DNA from: Agathobacter sp.
GTDB lineage: Bacteria; Bacillota; Clostridia; Lachnospirales; Lachnospiraceae
Length of the DNA: 64,000 nucleotides
Assembly: GCA_017409825.1 (NCBI GenBank)
Contig: JAFQRZ010000004.1
Span: 23,940-87,939, forward strand
Direction of reading: 5' to 3'
Each line of letters starts with the position of its first letter. Positions within the stretch are counted from its first letter, which is position 1. Below, piece after piece: positions 9,456 to 16,030 of the stretch. The translations under genes and the position numbers were made by a program. Under the pieces are notes generated by a model, which was not told where the DNA came from, ran no database searches, and was given only the letters and a program-made list of their open reading frames with translations.

Positions 9456-9509
9456 CACAAAAAAAGAAAGAGGGAATGTGCATTTTTTATGCATTTTCTC
9501 TCTTTCTTT
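9456..9509 (-). terminator. Intrinsic terminator downstream of the YitT-like gene
   Basis: A 20-bp stem with G-U pairs (arms about 9463-9482 and 9490-9509) is followed on the minus strand by a U-rich tract. It ends the 9.5-11.1 kb transcript and insulates the PucR-type gene, whose promoter must lie between here and 9390. Confidence 0.85.
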
Positions 9510-9532
9510 GCTTAAAATCTAGTAAATTTTAA

Positions 9533-10402
9533 CTAAAATTCCTTTTTATACTCCTGAAAGCCTTCTCCCAGCACTTCTTTCACATCCGAAACGATTACAA
9601 ATGCACTCGGGTCCACTTCATTGACAATATCCTTTAATCCAATAATTTCTTTTTGGGTCACGATACAGTATAAAACACATTTATCTTCCTTGGTATACAT
9701 CCCTGTCGCCTGAAGACCTGTCACACCACGCTCCAACTCTGTCATGATACGCTTTGCAACCTCTTCATGTTCGTTCGTGATGATATATGCCGCCTTAGAG
9801 TAATTGAAACCTTCCACAATCAAATCGGACACCTTGGTCTGCACTACAATACCAATAATTGCATAAAGAGTTGGTCTCATACCAAAGATGAAAAGACCCA
9901 GCAGCACAACCAGACCATCAATCACTTGTAAAATCTGTACAATCGAATAATGTCTCATTTTCAATTGTACCAAAGCTGACACCATATCCGTACCACCTGT
10001 TGTAGCTCCTACACGAATCACAAAACCAATTCCTGCACCTGCGCAAACACCACCAAACAGAGCTGCTATCATCAGGTCTCCTTCTGCCATATTAATCGCT
10101 GGCAAAATATACAGCCAAACGGATAACATAATTGTTCCAAACAACGTTTTACCAATGAATTTTTTTCCTTTCAGGAAATAGGATAAAATAAACACTGGTA
10201 CGTTCAATGCAATATTGGTCAACCAAAGTGGAATACCACCTTCTATAAACACTTCTGTTACGTGCTTAATAACAATTGCCAAACCACTAAATCCACCTGT
10301 AACCAATCCGACTGGATCATAAAAACAAGCAATACCAAATGCCAAAATTCCTGTTCCAAATATGATCATGATATAATCATAAATTCTACTATGTTTTTTC
10401 AT
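9533..10402 (-). CDS. YitT family membrane protein (DUF161/DUF2179)
   Basis: 289 residues. There are about five to six N-terminal membrane helices (residues 10-190) containing the family motifs YDPVGLVTGGFSGLAI and RVGATTGGTDMVSALV. A cytoplasmic DUF2179 domain (about 205-285) follows (AYIITNEHEEVAKRIMTELERG). YitT proteins are widespread in Firmicutes, often several per genome, and their transported substrate, if any, is unknown. The gene follows the WecG-like gene by 29 bases and is probably cotranscribed with it. An intrinsic terminator lies just downstream. Confidence 0.93.
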   Translation of the reverse strand: MKKHSRIYDYIMIIFGTGILAFGIACFYDPVGLVTGGFSGLAIVIKHVTEVFIEGGIPLWLTNIALNVPVFILSYFLKGKKFIGKTLFGTIMLSVWLYILPAINMAEGDLMIAALFGGVCAGAGIGFVIRVGATTGGTDMVSALVQLKMRHYSIVQILQVIDGLVVLLGLFIFGMRPTLYAIIGIVVQTKVSDLIVEGFNYSKAAYIITNEHEEVAKRIMTELERGVTGLQATGMYTKEDKCVLYCIVTQKEIIGLKDIVNEVDPSAFVIVSDVKEVLGEGFQEYKKEF

Positions 10403-10431
10403 AGCTCACCATTCTCTTTCTTAAAAGAATC

Positions 10432-11103
10432 TTATTTTGTATCTTTTTCATTTTTTATATAATTCATAAGCTTATACTTACGAAGTTTTTTCAGCAGTAG
10501 AAATTTAAGACTATGCTTCTGTCCTACGATTTTCCCACTGCCAATCCCATACCAAAGCCTTGTAGATAGCATCGCTTTATGCTCTGCCAAAAAATGTTCC
10601 TGCATTGGCGATGGCAATACACTTACGATAACATCTGGAGCAAGCATATTGATATCATTTATAATGCCCTCATCTGCTCCAACGCATTCCTCTAATGCTT
10701 GCGCTCCCACAATATGCAATCTAGGAAATTCCTCTGCAATATATTCGCAAGTCTGTACAACTTCCTGCTGCGCATCTCCAAGCACAAAAATTGAGTAACG
10801 ATTGCGTTCCAAAATATTCATAAGTCGAAAGAAGAATTCGCGTTTCTCAAGCTCACGTTTACGCAGAGTTGTATTTTCCCCCACTGCATCCCAAACACCA
10901 TTTTCTGCTATCACCGTAACATCCATTTCTTCTAGCATTTTTTTCACAACTTCATCTTCCTTTGCCAGAAGAATGGTACGCATATAAACTTCCTCTACCG
11001 TAGTAAAAACATGGTTATCTAAGTTTTTTCCAATACGCATCAAATTCTCTAATGCGGTATAACTATTCAGTTTAATTCCTGCTACTGTAATTTCCTTAAT
11101 CAT
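10432..11103 (-). CDS. WecG/TagA/CpsF family glycosyltransferase-like protein
   Basis: 223 residues, slightly shorter than typical WecG/TagA enzymes (about 240-260) and divergent. The N-terminus keeps the family order (VAGIKLNSYTALENLM, then VFTTVEEVYMRTILLA). The C-terminal part carries SVLPSPMQEHFLAEHKAML and LWYGIGSGKIVGQ, corresponding to the conserved PKQE and GVG regions. These enzymes transfer N-acetylmannosamine or related sugars during wall polymer synthesis. The usual catalytic aspartate in the DG(x)G motif seems replaced (VIAENGVW), so activity is uncertain. No ribosome-binding site is seen, and the promoter lies so close that the mRNA is probably leaderless. Its neighbour YitT follows. 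Confidence 0.75.
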   Translation of the reverse strand: MIKEITVAGIKLNSYTALENLMRIGKNLDNHVFTTVEEVYMRTILLAKEDEVVKKMLEEMDVTVIAENGVWDAVGENTTLRKRELEKREFFFRLMNILERNRYSIFVLGDAQQEVVQTCEYIAEEFPRLHIVGAQALEECVGADEGIINDINMLAPDVIVSVLPSPMQEHFLAEHKAMLSTRLWYGIGSGKIVGQKHSLKFLLLKKLRKYKLMNYIKNEKDTK

Positions 11104-11111
11104 GACAATTC

Positions 11112-11140
11112 AGTATATCAAAGGGGGAAAATTTTGGCAA
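11112..11140 (-). promoter_or_regulatory. SigA-type promoter of the WecG-like gene
   Basis: On the minus strand, TTGCCA (11135-11140) and TATACT (11112-11117) are separated by 17 bases. The predicted start of transcription, about seven bases beyond the -10 box, falls at or within a few bases of the ATG at 11101-11103, leaving no room for a ribosome-binding site. Confidence 0.7.
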
Positions 11141-11309
11141 GCATTTTAATTGTTCGACAATTTGCGACAACTTCAAACAATTTTTTTACTATTAAAATGT
11201 CAATCCTTTTCTTGTTTTTTTCCAATTTTTACTAAAGTTTATGATATCTTCACAAAACGGTTGTTCGTTTTTCTCCGCTTTTCCCACATCCTACACCACT
11301 CATTTTTTG

Positions 11310-11379
11310 TGGATAACGTGAATAAGTCCGTGTATAACTCGATTTTTGGGGCTTTCCGAGCCCTCAAATGTGGATAACT
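11310..11379. promoter_or_regulatory. Cluster of DnaA-box-like sequences
   Basis: The intergenic stretch 11104-11462 holds two perfect DnaA boxes (TGTGGATAA at 11310-11318 and 11371-11379) and one near match (CGTGTATAA at 11331-11339), all in the same orientation. A small GC hairpin (about 11352-11366) lies between them. The stretch is AT-rich, has poly-T tracts, and contains a repeated GACAATTTGC motif (11156 and 11399). No dnaA gene is nearby. Two perfect 9-mers 61 bases apart in noncoding DNA suggest a DnaA-binding or titration site, but this is inference. Confidence 0.55.
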
Positions 11380-11462
11380 TTTGAATCATAGCATTTGACA
11401 ATTTGCAACACTTTTTTTCCAATCACAACATATTTGTGCAATTTGTACATGTATCACAAGTA

Positions 11463-11516
11463 AAAAACTTCCATTTCGCCTCATAAGCAAGCTTACGAGG
11501 CAGAATGGAAGTTTTT
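11463..11516 (-). terminator. Intrinsic terminator of the NlpC/P60 gene
   Basis: A long hairpin (arms 11463-11488 and 11491-11516) with three mismatches in about 26 pairs ends in U-runs on both strands. It lies 18 bases after the hydrolase stop codon and so ends that minus-strand transcript. It could also work from the other strand. Confidence 0.88.
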
Positions 11517-11533
11517 ACTTTTCTAAATAGTTT

Positions 11534-12664
11534 TTAAAAGATTCTACGGATTGCAAGCACCTGTTTGTACTGCCAATTATCTGAAATCTTAATTCCTTCT
11601 TTTCTATTTGATGCATGCACAATTTTACCATTTCCAATATAAATTGCTACATGTCCGCTATAGCAAATAATATCACCAGGGCGAACATCAGATGCACTTA
11701 CTGCGTATCCAACATATCTCTGCTGGTATGAGCTATGTGGAAGCTTTACACCAAATGCTTCATAAATCTTCATTACAAAGCCAGAACAATCTGCACCATT
11801 TGTCAAACTTGTTCCACCCCATACATAAGGGTTTCCTACGAACTGTACCGCATAATCAACTACCGCCTGACCTTCTTTACTTGCTGGTGCATTGTAGTGC
11901 TTATTGGAAGAAGAGGATGCCTGCTGCTGTTTCTTTGCTGCAGCTTCTGCTTCTAAACGAGCTCTTTCTTCCTCTTTTGATTCTGCATAATTATAAACTG
12001 TTTCTACTGATACATACTCGGATGCTACATAACCTACATAAGAACGATACTGTACCTTAAGCCATCCTTCCATAGACTCATCAAGGACTGTCATCTTGTT
12101 TCCTTCTGTAAGCAATGTATATACACCTGCTTCTGTCGAAGCTTCTTTACGAATTCTTAAAGCGTCTGTAATTACAATACCAACTCTTTGTGAAACAGCT
12201 TTACAAGTAGCTTCATCGCCAACAACTACGTAATCTGCAGATACATAACCTGTTACGCTGCCAGAAGTAACCTTATACCAACCATCTAATGTTTCAAGTA
12301 CGGTTGCAGCTCCGTTGTTATAAAGCTTACCGAGCACTGCTGCATTTGGATTTGCCTCAGTTCTAATATTCAGATATTCATTTACTTTTGCGATTGCAAT
12401 GTTTGCGTATGGGTTTGTAGGTTCTGCTACAACTGGTGCTTCATTTTCTTCTACACCGGCATAGAGTTCATCCTCTGTAGCATCTTCTAATACAACCGTT
12501 TCGCCAATGGCTGAATGAGCACCTGCGGAAAAGCTGTATGAAGTTCCTGTAATGTAGTTCGTACTTTCAACGGTCTGTCCTGCAAATACCTCTGCTGGAA
12601 CAGTTGTAACCAAAAGTGCTGCAACTAAAAGGCCTGCTGTAAGTCTTACTCCCTTGTTAATCAT
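11534..12664 (-). CDS. Secreted SH3-NlpC/P60 peptidoglycan hydrolase
   Basis: 376 residues. A signal peptide (residues 1-28, ending VPAEVFAG) is followed by two bacterial SH3 domains (about 90-150 and 160-225), a basic/Gln-Ser linker, and a C-terminal NlpC/P60 domain (about 265-375). The catalytic cysteine is in GADCSGFVMKIYEAFG and the histidine in SGHVAIYIG. Such enzymes cut the D-Glu to diamino-acid bond in wall peptides. The ATG at 12662-12664 has GGAGG five bases upstream; the longer frame begins at an unlikely TTG. It is monocistronic, with a near-consensus promoter and a terminator, and a WalR-like box lies just after the promoter. Confidence 0.95.
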   Translation of the reverse strand: MINKGVRLTAGLLVAALLVTTVPAEVFAGQTVESTNYITGTSYSFSAGAHSAIGETVVLEDATEDELYAGVEENEAPVVAEPTNPYANIAIAKVNEYLNIRTEANPNAAVLGKLYNNGAATVLETLDGWYKVTSGSVTGYVSADYVVVGDEATCKAVSQRVGIVITDALRIRKEASTEAGVYTLLTEGNKMTVLDESMEGWLKVQYRSYVGYVASEYVSVETVYNYAESKEEERARLEAEAAAKKQQQASSSSNKHYNAPASKEGQAVVDYAVQFVGNPYVWGGTSLTNGADCSGFVMKIYEAFGVKLPHSSYQQRYVGYAVSASDVRPGDIICYSGHVAIYIGNGKIVHASNRKEGIKISDNWQYKQVLAIRRIF

Positions 12665-12698
12665 TGTATCCTCCAAAATCGAATGAATTTATTAATTT

Positions 12699-12724
12699 TG
12701 TTACGAATTTGTTACAAATGTTAC
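12699..12724. promoter_or_regulatory. WalR-like direct repeat at the wall-hydrolase promoter
   Basis: On the plus strand, TGTTAC at 12699-12704 and 12710-12715 are separated by five bases, matching the WalR consensus TGTWAH-N5-TGTWAH. A third TGTTAC lies at 12719-12724. The repeat lies about 10-26 bases downstream of the predicted transcription start of the NlpC/P60 gene, a position more compatible with repression than activation. Confidence 0.55.
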
Positions 12725-12730
12725 GATGCC

Positions 12731-12759
12731 ATTATAACAACCCTGTATACAAGTGTCAA
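12731..12759 (-). promoter_or_regulatory. Consensus SigA promoter of the NlpC/P60 gene
   Basis: TTGACA (12754-12759 on the complement) and TATAAT (12731-12736) are separated by exactly 17 bases on the minus strand. Just upstream, an 11-bp inverted repeat (12761-12771 with about 12798-12808) could be an operator or structural element. Confidence 0.88.
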
Positions 12760-12826
12760 GCCCCTAAATATGCACTTTCCTAGGTACATTTCACCCTATA
12801 TTTGGGGGATTGTATTCAAAAAGCAG

Positions 12827-12857
12827 AAAAAAAGAGCTATCTTGCGATAGCTCTCTT
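12827..12857 (-). terminator. Intrinsic terminator of ridA
   Basis: A 9-bp stem (12833-12841 with 12846-12854) and TTGC loop are followed on the minus strand by a U-run, 15 bases after the ridA stop codon. Confidence 0.88.
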
Positions 12858-12872
12858 CGTAATAGTTTCGTT

Positions 12873-13247
12873 TTATTTCGTAGCAATTGCTTCGATTTCA
12901 AGCAATACATCTTTTGGAAGTCTTGCGACTTCTACACAGCTTCTTGCAGGGAATTCAGAAGTAAAGTATTCTTTATAAACCTCATTGATAGTTCCAAATT
13001 CATTCATTTCTTTGATAAACACAGTTGTTTTGATAACATTGTTTAAACTTGTGCCTGCTGCTTCTAAAAGATTCTTGAGATTTGTAAGCGCCTGATTTGC
13101 CTGGGCTACGGTTCCCTCTGGAATTTCACCTGTTGCAGGATTTACTGGAATCACACCAGAAGTATAAACCATTCCGTTTACTTCAATTGCCTGTGAGTAT
13201 GGTCCGATTGCTGCTGGTGCCTTGTCTGTACTAATAATGTTTTTCAT
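12873..13247 (-). CDS. ridA: RidA family reactive intermediate deaminase
   Basis: 124 residues, the standard size for the YjgF/YER057c/UK114 family. It hydrolyses reactive enamine/imine intermediates released by PLP enzymes such as threonine dehydratase. The conserved blocks are present: APAAIGPYSQAI, YTSGVIPVNPATGEIPEG and PARSCVEVARLPKDVLLEIEAIA, the last with the arginine that binds the substrate carboxylate. GGAG precedes the ATG. It stands as its own unit between a promoter at 13295-13322 and a terminator at 12827-12857. Confidence 0.97.
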   Translation of the reverse strand: MKNIISTDKAPAAIGPYSQAIEVNGMVYTSGVIPVNPATGEIPEGTVAQANQALTNLKNLLEAAGTSLNNVIKTTVFIKEMNEFGTINEVYKEYFTSEFPARSCVEVARLPKDVLLEIEAIATK

Positions 13248-13294
13248 ATTTTATTTCTCCTTTTTATGATACATATTTTATTCACTTCTTATCT

Positions 13295-13322
13295 ATTATA
13301 GTAAACTGACGTTATCTTACAA
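13295..13322 (-). promoter_or_regulatory. Probable ridA promoter
   Basis: On the minus strand, TTGTAA (13317-13322) and TATAAT (13295-13300) are separated by 16 bases. The -35 box overlaps the last codons of the upstream cvfB gene. Confidence 0.6.
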
Positions 13323-14148
13323 GACGGATTTTGCCATCTGTGATATCGATAACTCTCTGCTTATATAAATGTCCTACTGCACGTTTAAATGCGTTTTTAC
13401 TAAGACCTGTTTCCCTCTTAATAACCTCAGGACTTGCTTTTTCCGAAAATGGAAGCACACCTGCATAAGACTCAATAAGTTCTAAAATCTTTTCTGCATC
13501 CGCATCCATCTGGATATATGCCTTTTCTCGCAAGGTCAAATCCAACTTTCCATCTGGTTTTACCGCTACAACTTTTGCATCAATAATATCACCTATGCGA
13601 AGGTAGCTATGATCCTCATGACTCGGAATACGTGCAGAATATTTATCATCTACCGCCACAAACGTACCAAAGTTATCACTAAATTCATACACACGTCCAG
13701 TTACCATGTCATCTTTCTGGTATGGAGAATCTGTGGAAAGCAAATTATAAAGTCCCTTCATACTCGCACAAAGACGATTGCTCTTGTCCGTATATACCGT
13801 TACCAGCACTTCATCCTCTGGCTGTACCTTCTGGGTCATCTCTTTAAATGGAAGGAACAAATCCTTTTCCAGTCCCCAATCAAGAAATGCACCAATTTTT
13901 CCAATTTCTTTTACCGTAAGTACGCCAAACTGCCCTAATGTAAGTTTTGGCTCATTCGTTGTCGCAATCATGCGGTCTTTGGAGTCTTTATATAAGAAGA
14001 CTTTGATTTTATCTCCACGTTTCGCTTCCACTGGTACCTGTTTCGCAGGAAGCAGCACTCGTTCCTCTGCATTTTCCGTTTCCCCGAGGTATACACCGAA
14101 GTCTACCTTCTTTATATAGATAAGTTCTTGGTATTCACCTAATTTCAT
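13312..14148 (-). CDS. cvfB: CvfB/YitL family S1 RNA-binding protein
   Basis: 278 residues. There are three S1-like OB-fold modules (about 1-60, 65-130 and 145-215) and a C-terminal winged-helix segment (ETGLSKNAFKRAVGHLYKQRVIDI). The family includes S. aureus CvfB, a virulence-linked RNA-binding protein, and B. subtilis YitL. The conserved segments VKEIGKIGAFLDWGLEKDLFLPF and GRVYEFSDNFGTFVAVDDKY are visible. It probably acts in the cytoplasm on RNA or translation; targets are unknown. It lies between the thioesterase and ridA on the same strand with a 60 to 90 base gap on each side. Confidence 0.93.
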   Translation of the reverse strand: MKLGEYQELIYIKKVDFGVYLGETENAEERVLLPAKQVPVEAKRGDKIKVFLYKDSKDRMIATTNEPKLTLGQFGVLTVKEIGKIGAFLDWGLEKDLFLPFKEMTQKVQPEDEVLVTVYTDKSNRLCASMKGLYNLLSTDSPYQKDDMVTGRVYEFSDNFGTFVAVDDKYSARIPSHEDHSYLRIGDIIDAKVVAVKPDGKLDLTLREKAYIQMDADAEKILELIESYAGVLPFSEKASPEVIKRETGLSKNAFKRAVGHLYKQRVIDITDGKIRLVR

Positions 14149-14236
14149 AGTTTCCTCTTTCTTTATATAATGTCTATCCGTTTCGTAGCAAGTTTACATG
14201 GGTATCGCATCCTTGTCAACTTGTTTCTGTACCCAC

Positions 14237-14947
14237 TTACGCCTCACCTAAAAATAAAACTGTCGCGTAAGCCTTACCACTTTCATTCACAAGCACAACT
14301 GTAACTGCATCCCCCTGTATCGTCACACGTGGTACAATTATATCTCCCTGCATCGCAGCAGTCTTGTACTCTACACGAATATCTTTCACCTGAAAACTTT
14401 CTGGAAGATACTCTTCCGCAACCATAACATATTTCGCGTTGTTCATGTGGTTATTGGTATCAATAAAATAATTTGGCACAATGATCGCCGTTTTTTCTTC
14501 ATATTCTTCTGGAATTACAATCTTTCTATCACAATAATCCATTTCCAGCATTGGTTCATCTGGATAGTGAGAAGATACTTCATCCGTAATACGAATTGGA
14601 CGGCCTGTTCTAGGATCAACCAATACCCAGATTGAATTGGCTTTTACTATTTTATCGCCTTTACCATTTTCCATACAAAAATTTCTTAATCCAAACAAAC
14701 CTCTGGTTTGATACGGCCAGGTCGTTACACAAATATCCTCGCTCAGCTTTGGCATCTCTTCAATGCAAATCTGCCAGAACGACAAAATCCATGCCATGTT
14801 CTGCTCCAATAGCTGTGCGCCACTTTCTCCAAGCTCTTCCGAATGCAATGTGCTGGAATCCTGCAGATAATTAAGAAGCGCATGATAGGTAAGTTCGCTT
14901 TTTGAATTCGACTCGCTATAGCGAACCTTTGATTTTAATTCATACAT
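14237..14947 (-). CDS. Acyl-ACP thioesterase
   Basis: 236 residues with the double hot-dog fold of the FatA/FatB-like acyl-ACP thioesterase family. The N-terminal half contains SWILSFWQI-like and WPYQTRGLFGLRNF segments. The catalytic region DTNNHMNNAKYVMVAEEYLP at about residues 158-177 supplies the aspartate, asparagine and histidine. It releases free fatty acids from acyl carrier protein in the cytoplasm. No other fatty-acid genes are nearby, and the gene appears to stand alone between cvfB and the tRNA-Gln terminator. Confidence 0.92.
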   Translation of the reverse strand: MYELKSKVRYSESNSKSELTYHALLNYLQDSSTLHSEELGESGAQLLEQNMAWILSFWQICIEEMPKLSEDICVTTWPYQTRGLFGLRNFCMENGKGDKIVKANSIWVLVDPRTGRPIRITDEVSSHYPDEPMLEMDYCDRKIVIPEEYEEKTAIIVPNYFIDTNNHMNNAKYVMVAEEYLPESFQVKDIRVEYKTAAMQGDIIVPRVTIQGDAVTVVLVNESGKAYATVLFLGEA

Positions 14948-15015
14948 AATTCTACCTCATGTTCGATTCAGTCCTAAACATGTGTTAAGTGTAACACTAA
15001 TTTTCACAAAAAGAA

Positions 15016-15042
15016 AGACCTCGAAGAATTTCTTCGAGGTCT
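15016..15042 (-). terminator. Intrinsic terminator of tRNA-Gln
   Basis: A 13-bp stem (15016-15028 with about 15030-15042) is followed on the minus strand by a U-rich tail, seven bases beyond the tRNA 3' end. Confidence 0.88.
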
Positions 15043-15048
15043 CATTAG

Positions 15049-15119
15049 CTGGCCCACAAGGATTCGAACCTTGGATGACGGAGTCAGAGTCCGTTGCCTT
15101 ACCGCTTGGCGATGGGCCA
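15049..15119 (-). tRNA. tRNA-Gln (anticodon CUG)
   Basis: A 71-nt cloverleaf on the minus strand. The acceptor stem is UGGCCCA/UGGGCCA with discriminator G, and the anticodon stem is ACGGA/UCCGU with loop CUCUGAC, placing CUG at plus-strand 15085-15087. The T arm is CAAGG-UUCGAAU-CCUUG. The CCA end is not encoded and must be added afterwards. A consensus promoter and a terminator flank it, so it is an independent gene reading CAG codons. Confidence 0.97.
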
Positions 15120-15139
15120 ATGTTGTCTCAACAAATGGT

Positions 15140-15168
15140 ATTATACATAGGTTATGCACGTGTGTCAA
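15140..15168 (-). promoter_or_regulatory. Consensus promoter of tRNA-Gln
   Basis: TTGACA (15163-15168) and TATAAT (15140-15145) lie on the minus strand with a 17-base spacer, about 20 bases before the mature tRNA 5' end. Confidence 0.9.
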
Positions 15169-15214
15169 CAACTTTTTAAAAATTTTTTTAAATTTTTACT
15201 ATGTAAGAAAAAGC

Positions 15215-15862
15215 TTAAGAAAACAACTGCACCTGCTTATCAATAACGGCATAAGTGGTTTCATCGCCCCATTCGAGCCCTGCAGCCCCGTTCGTATGTT
15301 CAATGACCGCTTTTTCGATTTCTTCCTTCCGTTCTACTGGGACAAGCACAGTCATTCTAACATCAACACCATATTCGCTTTCCATTATCGCAATTTCTTT
15401 TTGCGCAAATAAATATTGTAATTTTCCAATTCCATTGTAGTCTGTATTTATATATAGAAGAAAGCCACTTCTTTTTTCGATCATCTGCGAATTTGCCAAT
15501 CCCTCTTGCACAGCTTTCTGGTAAGCCCGCACCAATCCACCTGTTCCCAGCAACACGCCCCCAAAATAACGTGTTACAACAACGGCCACATTCGTGACAC
15601 CTTCTTTTAATAACACATCCAGCATCGGTCTGCCTGCCGTCTGAGCTGGTTCTCCATCATCCGAACATCTTGTGAGCTCCTGATGTTCCCCAATAACAAA
15701 AGCACTACAGTTATGTCTGGCATCCCAGTATTTCTTTTTCATTTCGTTGATGAATGCCACTGCTTCCTCTTCGCTTTCTACGGGTCTTACTGTAGCTATG
15801 AAACGGGATTTCTTTTCTATAATTTCACCTTCTCCGCCCTGATACACGACACAATATGACAT
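15215..15862 (-). CDS. yigZ: YigZ/IMPACT family protein
   Basis: About 215 residues. The N-terminal UPF0029/IMPACT domain (about 1-120) shows the family signature (DARHNCSAFVIGEHQELTRCSDDGEPAQTAGRP and VVVTRYFGGVLLGTGGLVRAY, read in parts). A DUF1949 ferredoxin-like domain covers about 135-215. The eukaryotic relative IMPACT regulates GCN2; the bacterial role is unclear. I place the start at the ATG at 15860-15862, with AAAGGA eight bases upstream. The frame opens three codons earlier at an ATG that overlaps the ribosome-binding site. Confidence 0.93.
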   Translation of the reverse strand: MSYCVVYQGGEGEIIEKKSRFIATVRPVESEEEAVAFINEMKKKYWDARHNCSAFVIGEHQELTRCSDDGEPAQTAGRPMLDVLLKEGVTNVAVVVTRYFGGVLLGTGGLVRAYQKAVQEGLANSQMIEKRSGFLLYINTDYNGIGKLQYLFAQKEIAIMESEYGVDVRMTVLVPVERKEEIEKAVIEHTNGAAGLEWGDETTYAVIDKQVQLFS

Positions 15863-15918
15863 AATCTGCATCCTTTCTCAACAATCTCTAAAAACTTTAT
15901 TAAATCTTTCTTAATCCT

Positions 15919-15979
15919 ATCATACCGCCCCCTCTATTTCAATTTTTTTCTTCCTAAGAGGTATGATTTTTGGTATAAT
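15919..15979 (+). promoter_or_regulatory. Promoter region of the class A PBP with inverted repeat
   Basis: A -10 box TATAAT lies at 15974-15979; no good -35 is seen. An inverted repeat ATCATACC/GGTATGAT (15919-15926 and 15960-15967) spans the -35 position, and a palindrome AACTATAGTT follows downstream. Both could be regulator sites. Confidence 0.45.
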
Positions 15980-16030
15980 ATGAGTAACTATAACTATAGT
16001 TGTTTATAATGCTTATAGGAGGCAATTTTT

